A stretch of 64,000 bases of DNA from Kuenenia sp039794105 (GTDB lineage: Bacteria; Planctomycetota; Brocadiia; Brocadiales; Brocadiaceae): NCBI RefSeq assembly GCF_039794105.1, contig NZ_JBDIWA010000015.1, positions 1 through 64,000 of the forward strand, written 5' to 3'. The position numbers and the translations under genes were made by a program. The stretch's first letter is position 1; each line of letters starts with the position of its first letter. This document shows, in pieces, positions 36,540 to 45,165 of the stretch. The notes beneath the pieces were generated by a model. It was not told where the DNA came from. It did not search any database and saw only the letters and a list, made by a program, of their open reading frames with translations.

Positions 36540-37547
36540 ATGGAACTTTTGTATCCGGAAAAAGAAAAACCACCATTAATCCTCGTTGTAGATGACGTTG
36601 AGGCACACCTTGAACTCATAGAAGCGGTATTAACCACAGAAAGATATAGGGTTGAAGCTACCACTGACGTAAAACAAGCCATTCGGTTCACAGAAACTCA
36701 TTCTCCGGAATTAGCCATTCTCGATGTAATGATGCCTGGTATGAATGGCTACGAATTGTGCAAAAGACTAAAATCCATATCCAGGCGAAAATTCTTCCCG
36801 ATAATCCTTGTGACAAGTCTCAATCAGGTAGAAGACAAAATAGCGGGACTTGAGGCCGGGGCAGACGATTTTTTCAGCAAACCATTCAACACACTCGAAC
36901 TTATTACAAAGATTCGTTCACTCATTAAACTTGAGCGGCTCCAGGATGAACTGGAATGCTCGGAAGATATAATCTTTACCCTCGCAATCACCATAGAGGC
37001 CAAAGATCTCTATACAAAAGGACATTCCGAAAGGGTTGGCAATTTGTCGGCGGAATTTGCCGGTTTTCTAGGATTTCCCGATAAAGATATCATTAGTATC
37101 AGAAAAGGCGGCATATTGCACGACATTGGAAAGATAGGAATAAATGAAGCAATACTTCTCAAAAGCGACCGTCTTTCTGAAGATGAAACAACCCTGGTGA
37201 GAGACCACCCTGTGATCGGATCAAAAATCTGTAAACCCTTGTATTCCTTACGCCAGGTGCTCCCTATTATAAGAAGCCACCACGAGAGATGGGACGGAAA
37301 AGGCTACCCTGACGGACTTACGGGTAGTGAAATACCTGTTATGGCAAGAATGGTAAATATTATTGACACATTCGATGCGATGACGTCTATAAGACCTTAC
37401 AGGAATGGTGTTTTTACGCGGGAAGAAGTCATAGCCACCATGAAGAAGGAAAAAATGTCAGGACAATGGGATCCTCATCTTACAGAAAAATTTATAGAAA
37501 TGATGGAAAAGCAGTATCTGAATCAATGGCCACTGAAAAGAGATTAA
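36540..37547 (+). CDS. Response regulator with HD-GYP c-di-GMP phosphodiesterase domain
   Basis: The 335-residue protein has a receiver domain (about 12-130) with acidic pocket D18/D19, phospho-acceptor D62 in AILDVMMPG and the conserved Lys in FFSKPF. An HD-GYP domain (about 145-325) follows, with HD at 194-195 (GGILHDIGKIG), HHERWDGKGYPDGL containing GYP at 255-257, and NIIDTFDAMTS. This RpfG-like architecture hydrolyses c-di-GMP when the receiver is phosphorylated. It lies 0.7 kb before a hybrid kinase that ends in a GGDEF-like domain, a plausible but unproven partner. It has its own promoter. Confidence 0.92.
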   Translation: MELLYPEKEKPPLILVVDDVEAHLELIEAVLTTERYRVEATTDVKQAIRFTETHSPELAILDVMMPGMNGYELCKRLKSISRRKFFPIILVTSLNQVEDKIAGLEAGADDFFSKPFNTLELITKIRSLIKLERLQDELECSEDIIFTLAITIEAKDLYTKGHSERVGNLSAEFAGFLGFPDKDIISIRKGGILHDIGKIGINEAILLKSDRLSEDETTLVRDHPVIGSKICKPLYSLRQVLPIIRSHHERWDGKGYPDGLTGSEIPVMARMVNIIDTFDAMTSIRPYRNGVFTREEVIATMKKEKMSGQWDPHLTEKFIEMMEKQYLNQWPLKRD

Positions 37548-37661
37548 CGTTAATGAATCTGTGATTGGCTCATAGCAATCTGGCTAATGGCTATCAGCTA
37601 TCGTTTTTAATCTGTACTACTATCCATCAACTCGTGGCTAAATAAAAAGGAGACTATAGAA

Positions 37662-37850
37662 GTGAAAAATATAACACTTGAAACTATTTGCAAAAAGATT
37701 ACTGATCTGCAGCATGATATCGATCAGATTAAGAAGATTCTTTTAGAGGAGCCAGAGTTGCGTGAAGATTTTATTTTACGGATAAGAGATATTGACCTGG
37801 AAAGATCCATTATAGTTGATGACTTCAAAGAGAGATACGGACTAAAATAG
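37662..37850 (+). CDS. Small antitoxin-like protein
   Basis: The 62-residue acidic, helical protein (MKNITLETICKKITDLQHDI, ending DDFKERYGLK) starts with GTG at 37662 after AAGGAG. Its TAG stop overlaps the GTG start of the next gene by one base, the classic layout of a type II antitoxin translated just ahead of its toxin. The helical N-terminus with E-x-x-x-LR-x-x-IRDIDLERS resembles antitoxins paired with RelE/YafQ-type toxins. No DNA-binding motif was identified with certainty. Confidence 0.65.
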   Translation: MKNITLETICKKITDLQHDIDQIKKILLEEPELREDFILRIRDIDLERSIIVDDFKERYGLK

Positions 37851-38071
37851 TGTATAGGCTTGCCATTAAAGAAATGCTGCGGTTAATTAATCGGAAAGTA
37901 CAAGATATATTGGTAGATCCTTATCGTTTTAAGCCGCTGAAAAAACCATTGCAAAATAAACGAAGAGCTCACGTCGGAGGATCTTTCGTTTTGGTTTATG
38001 AGATAAATGAAAAAGAAAAGATTGTAACACTTTTCGATTTTGATCATCATGATAATATCTATAAAGATTAA
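37850..38071 (+). CDS. RelE/ParE-superfamily toxin, probably with internal deletion
   Basis: The 73-residue basic protein reads VYRLAIKE, then RKVQDILVDPYRFKPLKKPL, NKRRAHVGGSFVLVYEI and IVTLFDFDHHDNIY. The P-x-x-FKPL, R-x-H-V-x-x-SFVLVYEI and DHHD-x-I pattern is that of mRNA-cleaving RelE/YafQ-type toxins. Relatives I know are about 85-95 residues and have about 15-20 more residues in the first helix pair, between KE and the RK-x-x-x-IL segment, so this copy may be shortened and inactive. It shares one base with the antitoxin stop. It is bounded downstream by a heptamer repeat array. Confidence 0.65.
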   Translation: MYRLAIKEMLRLINRKVQDILVDPYRFKPLKKPLQNKRRAHVGGSFVLVYEINEKEKIVTLFDFDHHDNIYKD

Positions 38072-38123
38072 CCTGCTAGCTTGTAGGTAAGGATGGATGA
38101 ATAGGAAATCTGTGGTTCCATGG

Positions 38124-38228
38124 TCTACAGTCTACAGTCTACAGTCTACAGTCTACAGTCTACAATCGGCAATCGGCAAATTGCAAATTGCAGATTGAGG
38201 ATTGAGGATTGAGGATTGAGGATTGAGG
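38124..38228. repeat. Heptanucleotide tandem array, 15 units in perfect 7-bp register
   Basis: From 38124 the sequence reads tctacag x5, tctacaa, tcggcaa x2, attgcaa, attgcag, attgagg x5: exactly 105 bases in 15 heptamers. Unit identity drifts stepwise while the 7-base period is kept. Shorter or degenerate heptamer arrays lie at 60714-60755, 54596-54658, inside 42938-43134 and at about 353-366. Confidence 0.85.
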
Positions 38229-38273
38229 ATTGTTAACAGATTGTTTTTTTAAATAATATTGGAGTCCGGCAGT

Positions 38274-41200
38274 ATGATAAAAATTGCCATAGTGGGTGCA
38301 GGAAAGGGCGGCAAAGCCCTTCTTGATATATTTCATAACAATGGTGAGACACAGGTAGTCGGCATAACCGATAAGGACAAGAATGCACCTGCCCTGCACC
38401 TCGCTAAAGAATGTGGAATTTTTAGTACAGATACCATTGATGAACTCTATTGTCAAAAACCTGACATTATTCTCAACGTTACCGGCAACGCTGAGATAAG
38501 TGAATATATCAGAAAATCTTCCCCCCATCCTATAGACGTTATAGAGGGTACAGGGGCAAGATTCCTCTGGGAATTAGTAAGTAAACAGCAAGAAGCCAGA
38601 AAGGACATGGAGGCGCTGTATCAAAGCGGGCTACTCATTACACGGGCTAAAAGCTTAACCGGCGCCCTTGACGAGGCGCTTGGTTCCGCCTTGAGGCTCA
38701 CGGATACACCTGCCGGGAGCATTGCAATCATTGACGGCGAAGAAATGATTATGGCCTCCCAAAAAGGATTAAGCCGCGATTTCCTGAAATCATTGCGATG
38801 GAAACCCAGAGGGGATGGCATTACCCGATATATACTGGAACAAACTAAGCCGGTCGAGTTTCAGGATGTTGAAAAGGAACCAATGTTTAATGATACGGTG
38901 ATTTTAAAAGAAGGTATAAAATCCCTCCTTGCAGCGCCGCTCCTTCTCAACGGTAGTGTAGTCGGCATACTCTATTTAGACGATTTCAAGCCACGGGTAT
39001 TTACCGAAAGACATAAAAACCTCATAAAACTCTTTTCTACAATGGCCGCCCAGACAATTGAAAAATATAAATTACTCCACGACCTGGAAGCATCCTTAAC
39101 GTATTTTCAGGGGATGCTGGATGATTCGGGCGACATGATTATCACCACAGACTGCGAAGGCAGTATTGTAAAGTTTTCAAAAGGTGGCGAGAAAATTTTA
39201 GGCTACAAGGAACATGAGGTCAGAGGCAAAAATTGCTCCGAACTCTATGTAAATAAAGGGGAACGGACGAATATACTTGAAGCGCTCAAGGGAAAGAGTT
39301 CTCTTTCCAATTATGAAACCACACTCCTCAAAAAAGATAACACCCCGGTTGATATAAGCCTCACCATTTCGGAGTTGCGGGATAAGACAGGTAACGTCAT
39401 AGGCACTGTAGGGATAAGCAAAGACATTACCGAAGAAAAACGCATGAAAAGTGAACTTAAGAAGAAGAATAGGGAACTTGAGGAACTGACCAACAACCTG
39501 GAAGAAAAGGTGCTTGAGAGAACAAATGCGCTTGAAAAAATGAACAGGGAACTTGTCCGGGCAAACGAACTGAAAGGACGTTTCATCGCAAACGCAAGCC
39601 ACGAACTCAGAACGCCCCTTCATTCCATAATAGGTTTCTCAGAAATACTGCTACAAAAAACCTTTGGCGACTTAACCGAAAGACAGCAAAGATACCTGAA
39701 CACCATCTTTGGTTCTGCCAAACATCTCCTTTATTTGGTGAATAATATCCTGGATCTGGCAAAAATTGAGGCCGGCAAGGCGGAAATTTCATATCAGTCA
39801 TTCCCGGTGAAAAGCGTTATTGATGAAGTATTGGTGGTAATAAGGCCACTTGCGGACCGGAAGATGATAGTACCTGAGACGGTAGTTCATCATGACGTCC
39901 ATTTTACCGCAGACAAGATAAAGTTTAAGCAAATCCTCTACAACCTGATAAGCAATGCCATTAAGTTTACGGCGGATAGCGGCAAGGTAGGCATTGCCAT
40001 TGAAAAGATAATCAGCGATAAAAAAACCTTCCCATGGGTAACAGAATCGCAGGAGTTCCTTAAAGTCTCCGTGTGGGATACGGGAATAGGCATCAAACCG
40101 GAAGACAGGGAGCGGATCTTTGAGGAATTTGAGCAGATCGATTCCTCAAAATCCACGGAGGGCACGGGGCTCGGCCTTTCCCTTACGAAAAAACTCGTGG
40201 AAATACACGGGGGACATATCACGGTTGAAGGCAGTTATGGGCAGGGTTCGGTCTTTAATGTCTACATGCCCTTCATAGTCAGTGAAGGATACGGTGCTGT
40301 AAAAGCATCCATGACTTCCCTGACGGCTTTGCCAGAAGAAGAACAACAAGGGCCACTGATACTTGTGGTGGAAGACGATTTGCCTACGGCAGAGATTCTG
40401 GACATCCATCTTACCCAGGCGGGTTACCGGGCAGCGCATGCCTATGACGGAGAAGAAGCATTACGCAAGGCAAAGGAACTCAAGCCATTTGCGATTACCC
40501 TTGATATTATGCTTCCAAAAAAAGACGGTTTGGCAGTGCTTCAGGAGCTTAAGGCAGACGCGGAAACCAGAAATATCCCCGTAATAATCCATTCTATTGT
40601 GGAGAATAAAGAACTGGCTTTTGCCTTGGGGGCAGCAGACTACCTGGTAAAACCAGTGGAAAAGGCAACTCTTATCGAGAAACTTTCGGAGATGTCTTTT
40701 GTCACAAAGAAAAGCCATTTTCCGGTAAACATTCTTGTTATTACCAGCGATGAAACCACCATGGAGACCCTTCGTAGCACCATTGAAAATGAAGGGTTTC
40801 TGATGCAGACTGCCGCTGATGTTGAAAGCGGACTTAGCCTTGCACTGGCGACAAAGCCGAATTCTATTATCATTGATTTGGGCATACAGGAGGGAGGATT
40901 TAAAATAATCAGGGAATTTCAGGAAAATCCTGCCTTAAAAGACATACCCATTTTTGCCATTGCCGCAGAAACACTTTCGCCAAACGAAAGGTTGGAAATG
41001 GTAGATCAGATTGAAAGGGTTTTGTGGAGGGAATCGTTAAGCTCAAAATCATTTATAAATCATTTGAAGGATATTGAGGTCTTGCACCCGAAAAGGGCGA
41101 GACTTATTGATGAACTGACCGGAATTTTCAATCACCGGTATTTTCAGATACGTCTGGTGCAGGAAACATTGCGGGCAGAACGATATAATCTGCCGCTGGC

Positions 41201-41606
41201 GCTTATGCTTTTTGATATTGATCACTTTGACAATTATGTTGTCCGGAAGGGAGAGTACTATGGCAATCTCGTCATTAAAAAAATCGCCGGGCTTATCAAG
41301 AAAAACACAAGGGGTTCGGATATTTTTATCCGGTACGGAAACAGCGCTTTTGCCCTGCTGCTGACAAATACCATTATATCGTCCGCAACCAACCTCGCAA
41401 AGAGATTTGTCTCGACAATCAACGATTATCCGTTCCTTTATGAAGAGGTTCAGCCTATGGGCAAGATCACCATCAGCCTGGGGCTTGTTGAATTTCAGGC
41501 GCAGTCTCCGGAAGAATTTGTCTATGCCGCCGAATTTTCACTCTCTGCTGCCGCTGCAAAGGGCAGAAACAGGGTAGAAGTGTATCGGAAAGGCGATAAA
41601 ACATAA
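38274..41606 (+). CDS. Hybrid histidine kinase: Rossmann-GAF-PAS-HisKA-HATPase-REC-REC-GGDEF-like
   Basis: 1,110 residues from ATG 38274 (GGAG 9 bases upstream; an earlier in-frame TTG at 38259 is unlikely). Order: NAD(P)-binding Rossmann-like domain (IAIVGAGKGGKALLDIF, about 1-105), GAF (about 115-265), PAS (about 270-385), coiled coil, HisKA with phospho-His H443 (ASHELRTP), HATPase_c (NLISNAIKFT, DTGIGI, GTGLGLSLT), receiver 1 with D744 (TLDIMLP), receiver 2 with D868 (IIIDLGIQEGG), and a GGDEF-type domain whose signature is GNSAF (1022-1026), so cyclase activity is doubtful. Cytoplasmic: no membrane helix. A likely multi-input phosphorelay hub beside an HD-GYP regulator. Confidence 0.9.
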   Translation: MIKIAIVGAGKGGKALLDIFHNNGETQVVGITDKDKNAPALHLAKECGIFSTDTIDELYCQKPDIILNVTGNAEISEYIRKSSPHPIDVIEGTGARFLWELVSKQQEARKDMEALYQSGLLITRAKSLTGALDEALGSALRLTDTPAGSIAIIDGEEMIMASQKGLSRDFLKSLRWKPRGDGITRYILEQTKPVEFQDVEKEPMFNDTVILKEGIKSLLAAPLLLNGSVVGILYLDDFKPRVFTERHKNLIKLFSTMAAQTIEKYKLLHDLEASLTYFQGMLDDSGDMIITTDCEGSIVKFSKGGEKILGYKEHEVRGKNCSELYVNKGERTNILEALKGKSSLSNYETTLLKKDNTPVDISLTISELRDKTGNVIGTVGISKDITEEKRMKSELKKKNRELEELTNNLEEKVLERTNALEKMNRELVRANELKGRFIANASHELRTPLHSIIGFSEILLQKTFGDLTERQQRYLNTIFGSAKHLLYLVNNILDLAKIEAGKAEISYQSFPVKSVIDEVLVVIRPLADRKMIVPETVVHHDVHFTADKIKFKQILYNLISNAIKFTADSGKVGIAIEKIISDKKTFPWVTESQEFLKVSVWDTGIGIKPEDRERIFEEFEQIDSSKSTEGTGLGLSLTKKLVEIHGGHITVEGSYGQGSVFNVYMPFIVSEGYGAVKASMTSLTALPEEEQQGPLILVVEDDLPTAEILDIHLTQAGYRAAHAYDGEEALRKAKELKPFAITLDIMLPKKDGLAVLQELKADAETRNIPVIIHSIVENKELAFALGAADYLVKPVEKATLIEKLSEMSFVTKKSHFPVNILVITSDETTMETLRSTIENEGFLMQTAADVESGLSLALATKPNSIIIDLGIQEGGFKIIREFQENPALKDIPIFAIAAETLSPNERLEMVDQIERVLWRESLSSKSFINHLKDIEVLHPKRARLIDELTGIFNHRYFQIRLVQETLRAERYNLPLALMLFDIDHFDNYVVRKGEYYGNLVIKKIAGLIKKNTRGSDIFIRYGNSAFALLLTNTIISSATNLAKRFVSTINDYPFLYEEVQPMGKITISLGLVEFQAQSPEEFVYAAEFSLSAAAAKGRNRVEVYRKGDKT

Positions 41607-41709
41607 ATACAGTATCAATTTAGGACTACAAACAGAAGAATTGATGCTGATTGCTGATCAATCCTGTTTTATTGCATACCGCCGGGGGGATTATTGGGGG
41701 TGTTTGAAA

Positions 41710-41834
41710 TTCCTAAACTTTTAATTAGGTTGGGTTTTTAAAAGACAAAAACCTAACGGCATTCATTTTTACCCACCCCTCCCAAGAGGATGATTATCAA
41801 ATTCCCCTCTTGGGATGGATTAGGGGTGGGTTTG
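41710..41834 (-). repeat. Inverted full copy of the 31299-31423 dispersed element
   Basis: TTTTAATTAGGTTGGGTTTT through GGATTAGGGGTGGGTTTGTT is collinear with the reverse complement of 31299-31423. It ends 20 bases before the DUF362 start codon, so that gene's ribosome site (GAAGGA) lies at its border. Confidence 0.7.
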
Positions 41835-41853
41835 TTCAAAGAAGGATAGAAAT

Positions 41854-42927
41854 ATGAAGTCTAAAGTATATTTTATAAAGACTGAAAATGGAGAAAAGGT
41901 CCCTTCCCTCGCTGAAAAAGCGGGAAAATTGTTTGATTATGCCAATTTTAAGGACGCCATTAAGAAAAATGACATGGTGGCGGTAAAAACAAGTTTCGGC
42001 GAAAAAGGGAATATCGGATACCTCAAACCACCAATTATTAAATCAATTGTCAACAAGGTAAAAGAGCATGCCGGGAAACCTTTTTTAATTGAAACAAACA
42101 CCTTATACCTGGGGAGGAGGACAAATGCCGTTGATCATATCGCACATGCGCACGAACATGGTTTCAGTTATGAAAGTGTTGGCGCTCCGATCATCATCGG
42201 AGACGGCCTTTTCGGAGAGCATGACGTACAGATAGAAATCAACCAGGAAATCTGCAAATATGCCCACGTTGCGGGAGTGGCAAGGGCGTCCAATGCAATC
42301 GTCTCAATTTCCCATGTAACAGGGCACCTTGCAACCGGCATGGGGGCAACGTTGAAAAACATCGGGATGGGACTTTCTTCACGCGGCGGAAAATTATCGC
42401 AACATTCTGGAGTCATACCGCAGATTCTTAAGAAAAAATGCACCACCTGCGGGGTATGCGGAAAGTGGTGTCCGGTTGGAGCGATTAAAATGGGGGAAGA
42501 ATATGCAATCATTGACCCACATATATGCATCGGCTGCGGAGAATGCCTGGCAGTATGCCAGTTTCAGGCGGTAAAGATCGCATGGGACGAAAATGCCGTA
42601 AATCTCCAGAAAAAGGTGGCGGAACACTGCCTTGCCATTTTAAAGGGAAAAGAAGGGAAAGTAGTTTTCTTTAACTTCCTCACACACATTACCCATCATT
42701 GCGATTGTATGGACAAACCCTTCGAGCCTGATATTGCAGACATCGGCATCATCGCCTCATGGGACCCCGTTGCCATAGAAAAAGCTACGACCGACCTCAT
42801 TCAGGAACACATCGGCAAGGACTTTTTTAAGGAATCATGGCCAAAAATAGATTACACCGTTCAGATGACTTACGCCCAGGAAATAGGCTTGGGAAGCATG
42901 GAGTATGAGATAGTAAATTGTGTGTAG
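41854..42927 (+). CDS. DUF362 protein with two [4Fe-4S] ferredoxin clusters
   Basis: The 357-residue protein has a DUF362 domain (about 1-190: VAVKTSFGEKGNIGYLKPP, HVTGHLATGMGATLKNIGMGLSSRGGK), then two four-Cys motifs: CTTCGVCGKWCPVGAI (about 194-210) and CIGCGECLAVCQFQAV (about 229-245). The C-terminal region (about 250-357) continues the DUF362 fold, with HCDCMDKPFEPDIADIGIIASWDPVAIEKA. DUF362-ferredoxin proteins are common in anaerobes and presumably shuttle electrons, but no reaction is established. GAAGGA precedes the ATG by about 7 bases. No membrane helix or signal, so cytoplasmic. Confidence 0.9.
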   Translation: MKSKVYFIKTENGEKVPSLAEKAGKLFDYANFKDAIKKNDMVAVKTSFGEKGNIGYLKPPIIKSIVNKVKEHAGKPFLIETNTLYLGRRTNAVDHIAHAHEHGFSYESVGAPIIIGDGLFGEHDVQIEINQEICKYAHVAGVARASNAIVSISHVTGHLATGMGATLKNIGMGLSSRGGKLSQHSGVIPQILKKKCTTCGVCGKWCPVGAIKMGEEYAIIDPHICIGCGECLAVCQFQAVKIAWDENAVNLQKKVAEHCLAILKGKEGKVVFFNFLTHITHHCDCMDKPFEPDIADIGIIASWDPVAIEKATTDLIQEHIGKDFFKESWPKIDYTVQMTYAQEIGLGSMEYEIVNCV

Positions 42928-42937
42928 TGAATATTAT

Positions 42938-43134
42938 TGTAACACTTTAGTCTTTTGAAAAAGCAAAAAGCTCTTACCCCAAATTCCGCAAACCGGGAAA
43001 AATGTTCAATATTCAATTCTCAATTTGTTGCTCATTTGCCTCTATTCTTTTACATTGAATATTGAATATTAATTTTCAAAAAGGTGCTAACGGAGCTTTT
43101 AGCGGTGTTTTTTCAAAAAGCTAAAGTGTTACAA
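42938..43134. repeat. MITE-like element family A, copy 1
   Basis: TTGTAACACTTTAGTCTTTT (42938-42957) is the inverted complement of the other end, CAAAAAGCTAAAGTGTTACAA (about 43114-43134). The interior carries heptamers (gttcaat attcaat tctcaat at 43004-43024; attgaat x2 attaatt at 43054-43074). Copy 2 is at 51704-51869. Single arms occur at about 13028-13045 and 32455-32477. Confidence 0.75.
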
Positions 43135-43140
43135 TTTATG

Positions 43141-43220
43141 TAGGATGGGTCAAGCGAAGCAGACCCATCAATCACATTTTCATTTATTTTGATGGGTGCG
43201 CTGATGCTTCACCCATCCTA
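43141..43220. repeat. 80-bp hairpin between MITE A and MITE B
   Basis: TAGGATGGGTCAAGCGAAGC (43141-43160) pairs imperfectly with GATGCTTCACCCATCCTA (43203-43220), with an inner GACCCATCA/TGATGGGT arm. Related GGATGGGT/ACCCATCC words lie near 332 and 406. Confidence 0.65.
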
Positions 43221-43263
43221 CTCTGAAATGATGCGTTACAAAAAATCTGGAATACACCCAGTT

Positions 43264-43455
43264 GCGGGTTCAGGTTTGTAACCTGAACCAAACGTTTTAT
43301 ACTTTCAATCCAGCCTTCTATTAGGGAGAACAAATGACAAATAAATTCCAGATTCCAAACAGGGTTTTTATGATTTGGGCATTGGAATTTTGCCGTAGTA
43401 CATTGCCCCATTATACGCATAAACTCATGGGTTCAGGTTACAAACCTGAACCCGC
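43264..43455. repeat. MITE-like element family B, copy 2
   Basis: 192 bases bounded by GCGGGTTCAGGTTTGTAACC and GGTTACAAACCTGAACCCGC, a perfect 20-base terminal inverted repeat. It is collinear and in the same orientation as 13074-13264. With the two neighbouring elements it fills most of the 42928-43536 gap. Confidence 0.8.
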
Positions 43456-43536
43456 CTGAGTCAAGCGGAGACCTCCAATAGATTTACTTTATTTAACGAA
43501 TCCTTTTCAACTTAAAGTCAATTTCAACAGCTTTCA

Positions 43537-44202
43537 CTAATATTTCGACACATTTAATTCTTCCATTTCACCCGTAACCATATATACCGTTCTTTCCGCT
43601 ATATTTGTCACCCTGTCCGCAATACGTTCCAGATTGTGAGAAACCCATGTAAGGTAGGTTGCCAGATTGATTATCTTCGGATTGCCCATCATCAGCAGCA
43701 AAAGTTCGTGGTAAATCTGGTCATGGAGCGCATCCACTTTGTCATCTTCGTCACATACGCTCCTTGCCGCTTCCACATCTCTTTCCATAAAGGCCCTGAG
43801 AGATTTTTCCAGCATGTCAATGCCTATCTCCCCCATTCTGGGAATATCGACCAATGGTTTTATCAAAGGTTCATCGCCAATCATAATATTTATCTTGGCA
43901 TTGCCCTCCGCATGATCACCCATTCGTTCAAGGTCGGTTATTATGCTCAGAATAGCGGTTATCGTCCTTAAATCCACCGCCAGCGGCTGTTGTGTCGCAA
44001 TGAGTACAATACATTTCTCCTCAATGTCAAACCGTTTTTTGTTAATCTCCTGGTCTTTTTTTATAATTTCTTTCGACGCCTCTATATCTCTGGTTTGCAA
44101 TGCATGTATGGAATCCTGTATCGCCTGCGAAACCATTTTCCCCATATCAAGCACTTCGTTCTGCAGCGCTTTCAAAGCTTTGTGATATGCTTCACGTACC
44201 AT
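43537..44202 (-). CDS. phoU: PhoU, phosphate signalling regulator
   Basis: The 221-residue all-helical protein has the PhoU duplicated three-helix layout: MVREAYHKALKALQNEVLDMGKMVSQAI, the metal-binding E/D motif region LRTITAILSIITDLERMGDHAEGNAKI and its second copy YLTWVSHNLERIADRVTNIAERTVYMVTGE. PhoU couples the Pst transporter state to the PhoR sensor kinase and represses the Pho regulon under phosphate plenty. It is the last gene of the leftward oprP-pstS-pstC-pstA-pstB-phoU series. No phoR/phoB gene is in the window. Confidence 0.95.
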   Translation of the reverse strand: MVREAYHKALKALQNEVLDMGKMVSQAIQDSIHALQTRDIEASKEIIKKDQEINKKRFDIEEKCIVLIATQQPLAVDLRTITAILSIITDLERMGDHAEGNAKINIMIGDEPLIKPLVDIPRMGEIGIDMLEKSLRAFMERDVEAARSVCDEDDKVDALHDQIYHELLLLMMGNPKIINLATYLTWVSHNLERIADRVTNIAERTVYMVTGEMEELNVSKY

Positions 44203-44333
44203 AACGCCCCCGCCTCCCCTCTTTTTAAAACCGGCAAAACCCGCCCCTTTTCAGCGCCATAACATGGCGCAATTGTTCCGGGATACCCTGCGAAATAACC
44301 GCTGTTTTTGCAACGAAAATTGTTTCCACATTT

Positions 44334-45101
44334 CTACCCGAACCTCCCCGTTATATAATCTTCTGTCCTTTGTTTTTTCGGTTTCGTAAATAATTCAGTC
44401 GTATCATCATATTCTACAAGTTCCCCCATCATAAAGAACCCGGTATAATCAGAAACCCTTGCCGCCTGCTGCATATTGTGGGTTACGATAACCACCGTAT
44501 AGTCCTTTTTCAGTTCGACAAGCATGTCCTCTATCTTTGCCGTGGCAATCGGGTCTAACGCGGAACAAGGTTCGTCGAGAAGTACAATTTCCGGTTCCAT
44601 GGCGATAGCCCTGGCAATACACACCCTCTGTTGCTGTCCGCCTGACAGTTCAAGGGCGCTGAAGTGGAGGCGGTCTTTTACCTCGTTCCATAGCGCCGCC
44701 TTTATAAGCGCCTTTTCGCAAATATCGTCCAGTGCGTTTTTTTTCTTTACCCCCAATACACGCGGACCGTATACCACATTCTCATAGATTGTTTTCGGGA
44801 ACGGGTTTGGTTTCTGGAATACCATGCCAACCCGCTTCCTGAGTTCGGTTACATTGACAGAGGGGTCGTAAATGTCTTTTCCGGCAATCTTAATGGAACC
44901 CTCAATCCGCACCCCTTCTATAAGATCATTCATGCGGTTTAAACACCGGATTAACGTTGACTTTCCGCATCCGGAAGGCCCGATAAACGCTGTGATCATT
45001 TTTTCTGAAATATCCAGGTTTATGCCATTCAGGGCTAAATTGTTGCCGTAATACAATTTCAGGTCTGTAATATTAACTACCGGATTAGGTTTTTTTTTCA
45101 T
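44334..45101 (-). CDS. pstB: Phosphate ABC transporter ATP-binding protein PstB
   Basis: The 255-residue ATPase has Walker A GPSGCGKST (about residues 42-50), a Q loop at MVFQKPNPFPKTIYENV, signature LSGGQQQRVCIARAIA, Walker B IVLLDEPCSALDPIAT and the H loop VTHNMQQAARVSDYTGFF. Length and the PKTIYENVVYGPR and TEDYITGRFG ends are diagnostic of PstB. It powers the PstC-PstA phosphate channel. The spacing to pstA is 64 bases and to phoU 131 bases, consistent with one transcript. Confidence 0.97.
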   Translation of the reverse strand: MKKKPNPVVNITDLKLYYGNNLALNGINLDISEKMITAFIGPSGCGKSTLIRCLNRMNDLIEGVRIEGSIKIAGKDIYDPSVNVTELRKRVGMVFQKPNPFPKTIYENVVYGPRVLGVKKKNALDDICEKALIKAALWNEVKDRLHFSALELSGGQQQRVCIARAIAMEPEIVLLDEPCSALDPIATAKIEDMLVELKKDYTVVIVTHNMQQAARVSDYTGFFMMGELVEYDDTTELFTKPKKQRTEDYITGRFG

Positions 45102-45165
45102 TTTACCGGGTGAAATGGTACACCTCTCTTGTTTTCAAAATTACTTCTCTAGAAACATACATTTC

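Noticed and set aside
38100..38230. CRISPR-like array
   Set aside because: Units are contiguous heptamers without spacers, and no cas genes are present.
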